From an uncultured Eubacteriales bacterium (GTDB taxonomy: Bacteria; Bacillota; Clostridia; Lachnospirales; Lachnospiraceae): a stretch of DNA of 64,000 bases. Position 1 is the stretch's first letter. Each line of letters opens with the position of its first letter. Below the pieces are notes generated by a model. It did not search any database, was not told the DNA's origin, and worked only from the letters and a program-made list of their open reading frames with translations. The stretch lies in NCBI GenBank assembly GCA_949294665.1, contig CASFID010000056.1:32364-96363 (forward strand), given 5' to 3'. Below, in pieces: positions 1 to 7,836 of this stretch. The translations under genes were made by a program, and so were the position numbers.

Positions 1-66
1 GAACCCTCCTAAATATTACTGCTGCTGTAATTGCGCACATAGTATTTTAACATTGTTTTAAAACAA
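1..66 (-). promoter_or_regulatory. Leftward promoter and SD of an off-window gene
   Basis: Read on the minus strand, GGAGGGTTC at positions 9-1 is a good Shine-Dalgarno sequence, so a leftward gene probably starts just outside the window. TTGTTT (66-61) and TACTAT (44-39) with a 16-bp spacer form a plausible promoter for it. The -35 lies in a perfect 14-bp palindrome, TTGTTTTAAAACAA (53-66), that could bind a regulator. No coding sequence is visible here. Confidence 0.4.
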
Positions 67-94
67 GTGCAAGATAATAAGTGTATTTTAGGGT

Positions 95-155
95 TTACTT
101 TTTAATGGGAGAACGAGTATACTGATATAGTAGCGCTGCGGCCGGCGCCGGCCGC
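95..155 (+). promoter_or_regulatory. Possible cls promoter and GC palindrome
   Basis: TATACT at 118-123 with a weak TTACTT at 95-100 (17-bp spacer) is a candidate rightward promoter for the cardiolipin synthase gene. Just downstream, 138-155 is an 18-bp perfect palindrome (GCGGCCGGCGCCGGCCGC). It is strikingly GC-rich for its surroundings and would form a stable stem in the leader. Its function is unknown. Confidence 0.3.
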
Positions 156-236
156 CGGACGGGACACAATGCCTGAAAAAGAAGCAAGTTCTGCGCAAGT
201 TCCGGGCAGCGCCAGGAGGAAAAAGGAGTTTGATCT

Positions 237-1712
237 ATGGCAGAAACGATTTGGAACGGAGTAGTGACGGTCTATGATTTTATTATGGACAACATTGTCA
301 TTATCAACGTCCTCTTTGCACTGATCATCGTGTTCTTTCAGAGGAGGTCTCCGCAGACGGTATGGACATGGCTTCTTCTGCTGTATTTTATACCGATACT
401 TGGTTTCATCCTCTATCTTGTCATCGGGCAGGATTTCCACAAGAGCCGGATGTTCAAAGCGAAAGAGATAGAAGGGGAACTGAAATACGCTGTAAGGCGT
501 CAGGAAGAGACGATCTATCATAAGCGTCTGAGGCTTGCAAATCCCGAGATGGTGCGCTTCAAGGATCTGATCCTGTACAACCTTGAAGCAGGAGAGGCTG
601 TCCTGACAGACAACAACGATATCCGTATCTACACCGACGGCAAGGCGAAGTTCCGAGCCCTTATCGATGAGATGCGTCAGGCGAAGAGATATATCCATCT
701 TCAATACTATATTATCAGAAACGACGAACTCTGGCAGGAGATAGAGAAGGTCCTTATCGAGAAGTCCAGAGAGGGCGTGGAAGTGCGCGTGCTCTTTGAC
801 AGTATGGGATGCCGCACAATGAAGAACAGAGACTGGGAGCGTCTGGAAAGAGAGGGCATACAGGTGGCGGAATTCTTTCCGGCTCTTCTTGGAAAGCTAC
901 AGCTTCGTGTCAATTACCGCAATCACAGGAAGATCGTTGTCATAGACGGACGGATCGGTTTCGTGGGCGGTTTCAATGTGGGGCGGGAGTATCTCGGACG
1001 GGACAAAAAATTCGGCTACTGGCGGGACACGCATCTGTGTATCGAGGGGGCGGCGGTGACTTCGCTGGCTGTCCGGTTCGTGCTGGACTGGAATTATGCG
1101 GCGAAGGAGAATCTGTTCCTGGAGGACAATCTGTTCGAGATCCCTCAGTATACGCGGCATGGAAGAGATCCTGTACAGATCATATCAAGCGGACCGGATT
1201 CTCAGATCAAGACCATACATGATAATTATCTCCGCCTGATACACAGTGCGAAAGATCACGTGTATATCCAGACGCCGTATTTTATCCCGGACGATTCTAT
1301 ACTGGACGCGCTCAAGATCGCCAGCCGCTCGGGGATCGACGTGCGGATCATGGTGCCTTGCAAGCCGGACCATCCGTTCGTATACTGGGCCACATATTCG
1401 TATGTCGGCGACATGGTGGCTGCCGGCGCCAAATGCTATGTTTACAATAACGGTTTCCTGCATGCAAAGACTCTGTGCGTGGACGGACTGGTCGCGTGCG
1501 TGGGGACGGCGAATATGGATATCAGGAGCTTCGGGCTTAATTTCGAGGTGAATGCTGTTATCTACAGCGAGCGCACCGTACAGCGTCTGGAGCGCGCATT
1601 TGAAAATGATATGACCCAGTGTACGCATGTCACAAGGAAGGTTTATGATGAGAGGAGTCTTGTCATTAAAGCAAAAGAGCAGTTTTCAAGACTTCTGTCA
1701 CCATTGCTGTAA
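237..1712 (+). CDS. cls: Cardiolipin synthase
   Basis: Membrane phospholipase-D-superfamily enzyme expected to condense two phosphatidylglycerols into cardiolipin plus glycerol. The 491 residues have two N-terminal membrane segments (about 16-36 and 42-64) and then two PLD domains. Each carries an HKD motif: HRKIVVID with His230 and HAKTLCVD with His409, each followed by the usual glycine/asparagine stretch (GFVGGFNVG and GTANMD). The length is normal for the bacterial Cls family. AAAAAGGAG lies just before the ATG. The next gene starts 67 bp downstream in the same direction, and no terminator is obvious between them. The family assignment is firm; the substrate is inferred from the family. 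Confidence 0.92.
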   Translation: MAETIWNGVVTVYDFIMDNIVIINVLFALIIVFFQRRSPQTVWTWLLLLYFIPILGFILYLVIGQDFHKSRMFKAKEIEGELKYAVRRQEETIYHKRLRLANPEMVRFKDLILYNLEAGEAVLTDNNDIRIYTDGKAKFRALIDEMRQAKRYIHLQYYIIRNDELWQEIEKVLIEKSREGVEVRVLFDSMGCRTMKNRDWERLEREGIQVAEFFPALLGKLQLRVNYRNHRKIVVIDGRIGFVGGFNVGREYLGRDKKFGYWRDTHLCIEGAAVTSLAVRFVLDWNYAAKENLFLEDNLFEIPQYTRHGRDPVQIISSGPDSQIKTIHDNYLRLIHSAKDHVYIQTPYFIPDDSILDALKIASRSGIDVRIMVPCKPDHPFVYWATYSYVGDMVAAGAKCYVYNNGFLHAKTLCVDGLVACVGTANMDIRSFGLNFEVNAVIYSERTVQRLERAFENDMTQCTHVTRKVYDERSLVIKAKEQFSRLLSPLL

Positions 1713-1779
1713 GATCGGCAGACAACTGCAGATCATCAACAGATCATAGAAAGAAAAGAAAGAGAAAGAGGAGAAAAAC

Positions 1780-2856
1780 ATGAAAAAGAAAATCATAAGT
1801 GTAATGCTTGCAGCAGTCCTTGCGGGGGCGCTTGCGGGGTGCAGTTCGGAACTGTCCAACGACTACGTGACGGTGAAGCAGTATAAGGGACTTGAGGTCC
1901 CGCAGCCCGCACAGACCGAGGTGACGGACGAACAGGTGGATCAGGTGATAGAGAGCAATCTCGCGGCATATGCCGAAAGAGAAGACGTCACAGACCGTCC
2001 GGCCCAGAACGGGGATATCGTTAATATCGACTATACCGGATATATCGACGGCGTGGCGTTCGATAACGGTTCTGCGGAGGACGCGGAGCTGGAGCTCGGG
2101 AGTAATTCATTTATAGGAGCGACAGACGATTATCCGGGATTCGAGGAACAGATAGAGGGACATAAAGCGGGTGATGAGTTTGATATCACAGTGCAGTTTC
2201 CGGAAGAGTACAGCCTGAATCCGGATATGGCGGGCGAGGTGGCCGATTTCCATATCGTACTTAATTCCATCCAGACAGAGTCCGTGCCGGAACTCACAGA
2301 TGAGTGGGTGCAGGAGAACAGCGAGGAGTCAGAGACTGTCGACGAGTACAGAGAGGAAATACGTTCTACACTGGAAGAGAGCGTCGAGGAGTCTGCACGT
2401 TCAGAACTGAGGACGTCTGTCCTGAACGCCCTTCTGGAGAATACTGAAGTTAAAAAATATCCTGAGGATACTGTAAACGAGATGAAGGACAGATATACCG
2501 AAGCATACGTACAGACTGCGGAAGTATACGGTATGGATCTGGGGGAATTCCTTGAGAGTTATATGCAGACGACCGAGGAAGAACTCAACGCCCAGGCGGA
2601 GGAATATGCTCAGCAGGCGGCGACTCTCCAGGAGGCAGTAAAACTGATCGCGGAAAAGGAGAAACTGGAACCGTCAGAAGAAGAATATCAGGAGAGCGCG
2701 GCTGAATATGCCGGACAATCCGGGTACGACGATGTGGAGGCGTTTGAGAAAGAAGTGGGAGAAGACCTGCTGAAAGCACAGATCCTTCAGGATGCCGTGG
2801 CAGAGTATCTGGTGGACGAATGCATCCAGGTGGAGCAGAGCGACGACGCACAGTAA
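1780..2856 (+). CDS. FKBP/trigger-factor-like foldase lipoprotein
   Basis: Predicted extracytoplasmic peptidyl-prolyl isomerase and chaperone anchored as a lipoprotein. The N-terminus has a short positive region, a hydrophobic core and a lipobox ending LAGCSS (Cys about 21). Residues about 70-165 match an FKBP domain (GDIVNIDYTGYIDG, PGFEEQIEGHKAGD, FP.EY). The remainder is a charged helical region like the C-terminal arms of trigger factor. The ribosome-binding N domain of true trigger factor is missing and is replaced by the signal peptide, so this is a secreted relative and not Tig itself. An AGAGGAG site lies close to the ATG. It may act like PrsA on exported proteins, which is inference from domain content. 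Confidence 0.85.
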   Translation: MKKKIISVMLAAVLAGALAGCSSELSNDYVTVKQYKGLEVPQPAQTEVTDEQVDQVIESNLAAYAEREDVTDRPAQNGDIVNIDYTGYIDGVAFDNGSAEDAELELGSNSFIGATDDYPGFEEQIEGHKAGDEFDITVQFPEEYSLNPDMAGEVADFHIVLNSIQTESVPELTDEWVQENSEESETVDEYREEIRSTLEESVEESARSELRTSVLNALLENTEVKKYPEDTVNEMKDRYTEAYVQTAEVYGMDLGEFLESYMQTTEEELNAQAEEYAQQAATLQEAVKLIAEKEKLEPSEEEYQESAAEYAGQSGYDDVEAFEKEVGEDLLKAQILQDAVAEYLVDECIQVEQSDDAQ

Positions 2857-2917
2857 TCTGAGAGCGGACCGGGGATGCCGGAATGGACAGTATATGAAAG
2901 AAAAAGGAGGGAACGTC

Positions 2918-3808
2918 ATGCAGATGGAGAACAGAAGACTCTGTGTTGAGATTTCAGAGATGGGAGCGGAAGTGACCAGGATTTACGATAAGAAATACGG
3001 TACGGAGATGCTCTGGGAAGCTGATCCCACATACTGGAAGCGCCATTCGCCGATCCTCTTCCCGAATGTGGGGAAGACATGGCATAACACCGTGCTGATA
3101 AACGGTACTCAGTATCCGACATCACAGCATGGATTCGCAAGGGACAATGCATTTCAGTGTATCAGGCAGAAGGCAGATCAGGCGTCATTCCTCCTCTCAT
3201 CCTCGGAAGAGACGAAAGAGGTCTATCCGTTTGAATTCGAGCTGATCGTTACCTATACGCTGGAGTCTGATGCGCTGGTCGTGGACTGGGAAGTGAGAAA
3301 TCCCGGCGACGAAGAGATGTATTTTACAATAGGCGGGCATCCCGCATTCCGGTTCGCGGGGGCGGGAGAGAAAAAGACGGACTACAAGCTGCGATTCCCG
3401 GGCAAGGATTCTCTTGAGTATATCCTCGTAGATATGGACGAAGCGGCGGCAGATCCGTCGAAAGTATATAAACTGGAACTGGAAAATGAATGCTGTCCGG
3501 TCACGGAGGAAATGTTTGCAAATGACGCCCTGATCTTTGACGGAGGACAGATCAGCGAAGTGTGGCTCTGCCGGAAAGACGGCGCGCCCTATGTCGGCAT
3601 GAGATGCGACGGCTTTCCGAATTTCGGTATCTGGTCTGTGAAGGATGCGCCGTTCGTCTGCCTGGAGCCATGGATGGGCAGGTGCGATGATATCGGGTTC
3701 GACAGGGAGCTCTCAGAGAAACCGGACGTCAATAAAGTAGCGCCCGGGGATACATTCCGACAGCGCTATACGATCATGGCCGGGAATCAGGATTTGTCCC
3801 TGATGTAA
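2918..3808 (+). CDS. Aldose 1-epimerase-like protein (LacX type)
   Basis: Galactose-mutarotase-fold protein of 296 residues. It has the family pattern PTSQHGFARD around the first catalytic His, GGHPAFRF around the second, and the acidic region NFGIWS...CLEPWMG near the C-terminus. These proteins interconvert sugar anomers or bind sugars; the substrate is not readable. The start at 2918 is chosen because AAAGGAGG (2903-2910) sits 7 nt upstream; an in-frame extension back to 2792 overlaps the previous gene and looks non-coding. The 3' end overlaps the convergent TetR gene by 35 bp. It follows the lipoprotein gene by 61 bp and may be co-transcribed with it. Confidence 0.85.
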   Translation: MQMENRRLCVEISEMGAEVTRIYDKKYGTEMLWEADPTYWKRHSPILFPNVGKTWHNTVLINGTQYPTSQHGFARDNAFQCIRQKADQASFLLSSSEETKEVYPFEFELIVTYTLESDALVVDWEVRNPGDEEMYFTIGGHPAFRFAGAGEKKTDYKLRFPGKDSLEYILVDMDEAAADPSKVYKLELENECCPVTEEMFANDALIFDGGQISEVWLCRKDGAPYVGMRCDGFPNFGIWSVKDAPFVCLEPWMGRCDDIGFDRELSEKPDVNKVAPGDTFRQRYTIMAGNQDLSLM

Positions 3809-4406
3809 GAAAACTCAGAGAACCGGGCGGATTGTCCGTACCTTTCTCTACGAGCGACACAAGTCCCGAGACGGTCTCCTCGATCTCTTCCTGAGAAGAG
3901 GGGACGATCGTATTGTCTATCTTTACGGCCAGTACGATGAGTACGATCTCAGCCAGGACATCCGGCCGGTCAAAACGGATCTCGCCGGCGTCAATGCCCT
4001 GCTGTATGATCTCAGCCAGCACGGGCTTGAACTCGCTGATCAGATGATTCATGTATTTCTGGTGGAGCAGCGCCTTTTCCGGGGCGCCGGCTCCACTTTT
4101 TTTTCCTGATCTTAAATATTCTGTAGAAGCGTTGCGGCATGCCTGGAAGATCATTGCCATGCGCGTAAAAGGAGGGATCTCCGTCCGCGAGGAGAGGTCT
4201 TTGGCGGTAGACAGAGGCTTTTCATAGTTCCGTTCTACAAGGGCCTCGAGGATAGAGTCCTTGGACGGAAAATAATAGTAGATGCTCCCTTTGCCTATTC
4301 CTGCCGTCTGCGCGATCTCGCTCACAGAGATCGTCTGCAGCTTTTTATTTTCCAAAAGTTTCTGTAATGAGTCGAGTATGAGGTTGTATTTCTTCTGGTC
4401 CGGCAT
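3774..4406 (-). CDS. TetR-family transcriptional regulator
   Basis: One-component repressor of 210 residues. The N-terminal helix-turn-helix is clear (VSEIAQTAGIGKGSIYYYF followed by SKDSILEAL). The C-terminal ligand-binding domain is helical and not specific enough to name an effector. The start is set at 4406 because AAAGGCGG lies 5 nt upstream; a longer reading frame exists, but its extra 29 residues have no ribosome site. The gene diverges from the SCP2/condensation/ACP operon at 4698, and palindromes sit over that operon's promoter, so control of the operon is the natural inference. A hydrophobic or acyl effector would fit the gene neighbours but is not shown. Confidence 0.85.
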   Translation of the reverse strand: MPDQKKYNLILDSLQKLLENKKLQTISVSEIAQTAGIGKGSIYYYFPSKDSILEALVERNYEKPLSTAKDLSSRTEIPPFTRMAMIFQACRNASTEYLRSGKKSGAGAPEKALLHQKYMNHLISEFKPVLAEIIQQGIDAGEIRFDRPDVLAEIVLIVLAVKIDNTIVPSSQEEIEETVSGLVSLVEKGTDNPPGSLSFLTSGTNPDSRP

Positions 4407-4560
4407 AATATCCGCCTTTCTTGTCAGTGAGGTCTTCTTCCGATACCGGTCCCGACGTATGTCGTACTGTGGACAGGCACGTCCGAAGAACATTGTCAGT
4501 TCAGCTTAACACTTCAAGTATAGCATATCTGCTGTGAAAGGACCAGAAAGAAAAACAAAC

Positions 4561-4591
4561 AAAAAAAGCAGGGGAAAGTCCTGCTTTTTTT
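4561..4591. terminator. Bidirectional terminator-like hairpin
   Basis: A perfect 12-bp inverted repeat, AAAAAAAGCAGG (4561-4572) and CCTGCTTTTTTT (4580-4591), has a 7-nt loop. A/T runs on both flanks make it terminator-like in either direction. It lies between the TetR gene and the operon promoter, so it may insulate the two divergent units. Confidence 0.65.
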
Positions 4592-4601
4592 GGCAGTGAC
4601 A

Positions 4602-4683
4602 ACTGTTGACCAACAGTCGGAAAGATGATACTCTAACAGAAGAAATAAGATGACCGATGGTCGAAAAATGACAGATGCGGTCG
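4602..4683 (+). promoter_or_regulatory. Operon promoter with TetR-type operators
   Basis: TTGACC (4606-4611) and TACTCT (4629-4634) with a 17-bp spacer form a sigma-A promoter for the SCP2 operon. The -35 is embedded in a perfect inverted repeat, ACTGTTG-AC-CAACAGT (4602-4617). Downstream are two near-copies of one pattern: TGACCGATGGTCGAAAA (4651-4667, containing GACC-GAT-GGTC) and TGACAGATGCGGTCGAAAA (4670-4688). These look like operators for the divergent TetR protein. Binding is inferred. Confidence 0.6.
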
Positions 4684-4697
4684 AAAAGGAGGACATT

Positions 4698-5072
4698 ATG
4701 ACCTACGCAGATATGTTTTCAAAAGTGAAAGGGATGCTGATGGAAGCAGATGTGAGCGATATCCGCGAACATCTGGCGTATCAATTTAATATCACCGGTG
4801 AGGCGGAAGGAATCTTCTATGCCGAGGTAAAAGACGGACAGCTCTTTGTGGAACCGTACGAGTATTTTGACCGTGACGCAATGTTTACCTGTACGGCGGA
4901 GACGCTGTTTAAGATCGCAGACGGAAAGACCGATCCGATTCTTGCCGTAACACTTGGAAAACTGAAAGTAGAAGGCAATATCGAGAAAGCTCTGAAATTA
5001 AAAGACCTGATCGGCAGCAAGAAAGCTGCGAAGAAAAGAGGGAAAAAAGCGGACAGGAAACAGAAAAAATAA
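4698..5072 (+). CDS. SCP2 sterol-binding-domain protein
   Basis: Small 124-residue protein whose body fits the SCP2 lipid-carrier fold: an amphipathic N-terminal helix, the strand pattern FYAEVKDGQLFVEPYEY, then ...TLFKIADGKTDPILAVTLGKLKVEGNIEKALKLKDLI. The C-terminus is a very basic lysine tail. SCP2 domains bind fatty-acyl chains, sterols or similar hydrophobic ligands. AAAAGGAGG (4684-4692) 5 nt before the ATG fixes the start at 4698. It is the first gene of the TetR-controlled unit and lies 23 bp before the hydrolase. The likely role is to hold or present a hydrophobic substrate or product of the pathway; this is inference. Confidence 0.75.
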   Translation: MTYADMFSKVKGMLMEADVSDIREHLAYQFNITGEAEGIFYAEVKDGQLFVEPYEYFDRDAMFTCTAETLFKIADGKTDPILAVTLGKLKVEGNIEKALKLKDLIGSKKAAKKRGKKADRKQKK

Positions 5073-5095
5073 GTATTGTAAAAGCGGGTGATGAA

Positions 5096-6040
5096 ATGGG
5101 CAGGATATTAAAGGGGACCGCTGCGGTACTGGGACTGCTGACCGCAGCGGAGGCCGGAGGGACGGCGTATTTCTACAGAAGGACGATGAAACGTTACAAT
5201 GCTAAGACGGAGCGCACGATGAAGATGTCCGGCGTGGACTGGGAGAAGTATTTCCCGATCATGCACGGGCGGCACGACTGGATGATGGAACAGCCCCATG
5301 AGGATGTATGGATCACTTCCCATGACGGGCTGAAGCTGCACGGTACATATTTTGAGGGCGACGGGGGTACGAAAGCAGTGATCTGCTTCCACGGCTATAC
5401 GAGCAAGGGCCTCAATGACTATGGAAGCCTCTCGTATTATTATCTCCGGCACGGATTCCGGATGTTGCTGATCGACGAGAGGGCCCACGGAGAGAGTGAG
5501 GGAACATACATCGGATTCGGGACGATGGACCGGCTTGACGGTATGAAGTGGATCGAGTGGATGACGGACAAGATCGGGGATGAGGCACAGATCCTGCTCC
5601 ACGGCAATTCCATGGGAGGGGCGACCGTCTGCATGATGAGCGGACTGAAACTTCCGCCCCAGGTGAAGGGGATCGTCTCCGACTGTGCGTTTACATCTGC
5701 AAAGGACGTATTCACGCACGTACTCCACAGTATGTATCATCTTCCGGCATTTCCCATGATCCAGATCGCAGATAAGCTGAATAAGAGAAACGCGGGATAC
5801 GGCCTCGACGAGTGCAATGCGGCAAGGGAAGTAAGAAAAGCGGAAGTACCGTTTCTGTTTATCCACGGAGAAAAGGACGTCTTCGTACCATGCCGGATGT
5901 GCGAGGAAATATACAGAAACTGCGCGTCGCCGAAAACGAAACTCATTGTCAGAGATGCAGGACACGCAGAGAGCTATTACAAGGACACGGAAGCCTATGA
6001 GAACGCGCTGGATTCATTTATCGGGGGGATAATGGAATGA
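5096..6040 (+). CDS. Alpha/beta hydrolase, membrane-anchored
   Basis: Serine hydrolase of 314 residues with an uncleaved-looking N-terminal hydrophobic segment (about 5-25), probably a membrane anchor. The alpha/beta hydrolase core shows ICFHGYTSKG (oxyanion region), the nucleophile elbow HGNSMGG, FIHGEKDVFVP around the acidic residue, and a C-terminal catalytic His in DAGHAESYY. This resembles YqkD/BEM46-type esterases and acyltransferases. The stop codon overlaps the next gene's ATG as ATGA, so translation is probably coupled to the condensation-domain gene. In this context it could release, hydrolyse or transfer an acyl chain. The substrate is unknown. Confidence 0.8.
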   Translation: MGRILKGTAAVLGLLTAAEAGGTAYFYRRTMKRYNAKTERTMKMSGVDWEKYFPIMHGRHDWMMEQPHEDVWITSHDGLKLHGTYFEGDGGTKAVICFHGYTSKGLNDYGSLSYYYLRHGFRMLLIDERAHGESEGTYIGFGTMDRLDGMKWIEWMTDKIGDEAQILLHGNSMGGATVCMMSGLKLPPQVKGIVSDCAFTSAKDVFTHVLHSMYHLPAFPMIQIADKLNKRNAGYGLDECNAAREVRKAEVPFLFIHGEKDVFVPCRMCEEIYRNCASPKTKLIVRDAGHAESYYKDTEAYENALDSFIGGIME

Positions 6041-7443
6041 TGAAGACAAGAAAAGGGCATAAAGTTTATCCGCTTACCGTAGCGCAGAAATTTCATCTTT
6101 ATTATGCACCGCACTGTCCGAATATGGCTGTTCTGAATATCGGGACGAGCCTGACGATCGAAGTGGAACTGGACTGGGATCAGTTAAAGCGATCGATCAA
6201 TGAAGCATATGCCAGGAGCGAAGCCATGCGTGTGCGGCTTGCAAAGGATAAAGAGGGAACCTGGTATCAGTATGTGACAGAGCCGGAAGAGAAGGATATC
6301 GAGTTCGTTGATTTCTCGAACGGTACGATAGAAGAGGCGGAAGTAGTGATGAAGAAGTGGACGGCCAGGCCGTTCAGGATGTTCGACGCGCCTTTGACGA
6401 GAATCGTTATGATCAGGATGCCGGATAGATTCAATGGGATCTATTTCCTTGGAAATCATATGATCGTGGACGCACAGTCGCTGATCTGTTTCCTGAAAGA
6501 TATCATCGAGCTGTACTGTCATGCGAAATATGAAGGTGTGCCGTATCCCAAAGATATGGCGTCCTATATCCAGCAGATTCAGCGGGATCTTGCATATGAA
6601 GCGGGGAGCAGGGCGCAGTTGAGAGACGCAGAATATTTCCATAAAGAGATCGAGACAGGCGAACCGATCTACAATGACATTCACGGTACCGCAAAACTGG
6701 AATCCATGCGCAGGACGTTCCGAAACCCGGATCTCAGGTCCGCTTTCTGCGTGACTGACGATACAAGTTCCTCTCTTGATATCTTCCACCTTGAGGCGGA
6801 GCCGACGAAGCGTCTGATGGATTTCTGCGGGAAATATCACGTCTCGCTGGCCTGTCTTCTCCTGATGGGGCTTCGTACCTATTATCAGAAGATGAACGGT
6901 TTTGACGATGTATCACTGACGACGACGATCGCGAGACGGGCGACTCTCAAAGAGAAGAAATCCGGGGGAACAAGGATCCACTCCTTCCCGTTCCGCACGA
7001 TATTCCCGCAGGATATGAAGTTCATCGACGCCGTCTATGCGATCCGGGATAAGCAGAACGAGTATTTTCGCCATGCGAACTATGATCCCACGGCATTCTT
7101 TGCGTACCGTGCGAAAACATATCCGCAGCCGCAGGCAGGACTCGGTTATGAGCCAATCTCTCTGACCTATCAGCCCTTGACGTTAAAAGAGAAAGGGCTG
7201 GACCAGCTGGGAGATATCCGCTACAAGACGAAATGGTATCCGAACGGGATCTGTCCCCAGGGGATGTACCTGACGGTCATGCACCGCCCGGAGGACAACG
7301 GACTTGACTTTAATTTTGAACATCAGATCAAGGCGGTTTCGAGAGAGGAACTGGAGTATCTGTACTACTATCTGTGCAGGATCATGTTCAAGGGCGTTGA
7401 GAACCCGGAACTGACGATCGGGGAGATCATCAGGCTTGTCTGA
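6037..7443 (+). CDS. Condensation-domain/CoA-dependent acyltransferase
   Basis: A stand-alone protein of 468 residues in the NRPS condensation/alcohol acetyltransferase/PapA superfamily. The active-site motif is NHMIVDA (residues 140-146): the catalytic second His (141) and the structural Asp (145) are kept, but the first His of HHxxxDG is Asn. A substrate-facing segment with ...LACLLLMGLRTYYQKMNG follows, and the C-terminal half has the typical latch region. Such enzymes join an acyl group on a carrier protein or CoA to an amine or alcohol. An ACP and an acyl-AMP ligase follow directly, so the donor is probably the ACP-bound acyl group. The acceptor is unknown. ATGA overlap with the hydrolase indicates an operon. 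Confidence 0.75.
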   Translation: MMKTRKGHKVYPLTVAQKFHLYYAPHCPNMAVLNIGTSLTIEVELDWDQLKRSINEAYARSEAMRVRLAKDKEGTWYQYVTEPEEKDIEFVDFSNGTIEEAEVVMKKWTARPFRMFDAPLTRIVMIRMPDRFNGIYFLGNHMIVDAQSLICFLKDIIELYCHAKYEGVPYPKDMASYIQQIQRDLAYEAGSRAQLRDAEYFHKEIETGEPIYNDIHGTAKLESMRRTFRNPDLRSAFCVTDDTSSSLDIFHLEAEPTKRLMDFCGKYHVSLACLLLMGLRTYYQKMNGFDDVSLTTTIARRATLKEKKSGGTRIHSFPFRTIFPQDMKFIDAVYAIRDKQNEYFRHANYDPTAFFAYRAKTYPQPQAGLGYEPISLTYQPLTLKEKGLDQLGDIRYKTKWYPNGICPQGMYLTVMHRPEDNGLDFNFEHQIKAVSREELEYLYYYLCRIMFKGVENPELTIGEIIRLV

Positions 7444-7529
7444 AAGAGCAGACCGGCGTAACAGAAGAAGCAGCGTGTCGGAAAAAACGCGCGGACATGT
7501 CAGATTCAAGTGGAAAAGGAGACAAGATC

Positions 7530-7754
7530 ATGTTTGAAAAACTGGTAGACATCATCTGCAACTATGTAGAAGTAGAACCGGAGAATATTCATCCGGAATC
7601 GCGGTTTATGGAGGATCTGGGATTTACATCTTTTGATTTTATGAGCATGCTTGGAGAGATCGAGGATGAGTTCGACGTCGAGGTAGAGCAGACAGAAGCG
7701 GCGAATATCCGCACGGTACAGGAAGCAGTCGACTACCTTGAGAAACTGATGTAA
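7530..7754 (+). CDS. Acyl carrier protein
   Basis: Four-helix carrier protein of 74 residues, acidic overall. The 4'-phosphopantetheine site is in DLGFTSFDFMSML, where the serine of TSF replaces the usual DSL; the loop and following helix are otherwise canonical. AAAAGGAGA (7514-7522) is spaced 7 nt from the ATG at 7530; an upstream in-frame ATG at 7497 has no such site. It sits between a condensation-domain acyltransferase and an acyl-AMP ligase and far from any fatty-acid synthesis genes, so it is a dedicated carrier for this pathway and not the housekeeping AcpP. No phosphopantetheinyl transferase is in the window. Confidence 0.88.
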   Translation: MFEKLVDIICNYVEVEPENIHPESRFMEDLGFTSFDFMSMLGEIEDEFDVEVEQTEAANIRTVQEAVDYLEKLM

Positions 7755-7836
7755 GCAGCCCGGCCGCAGAGAATGCTGCGGGGGAGAGCAGCTGGGGACG
7801 ATATGGCATGAAAAACAGGGAAAGGAATGTGAGAAT

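Noticed and set aside
1780-2856. Calling this gene tig (trigger factor)
   Set aside because: It has a lipoprotein signal and lacks the ribosome-binding domain, so it is an exported relative.
2792-2917. In-frame N-terminal extension of the epimerase-like gene
   Set aside because: It overlaps the lipoprotein gene, reads Trp/Arg-rich non-protein-like sequence, and lacks a ribosome site, while 2918 has a perfect one.
5108-5965. 285-codon minus-strand frame opposite the alpha/beta hydrolase
   Set aside because: No ribosome site or domain; the plus-strand gene has all hydrolase motifs.
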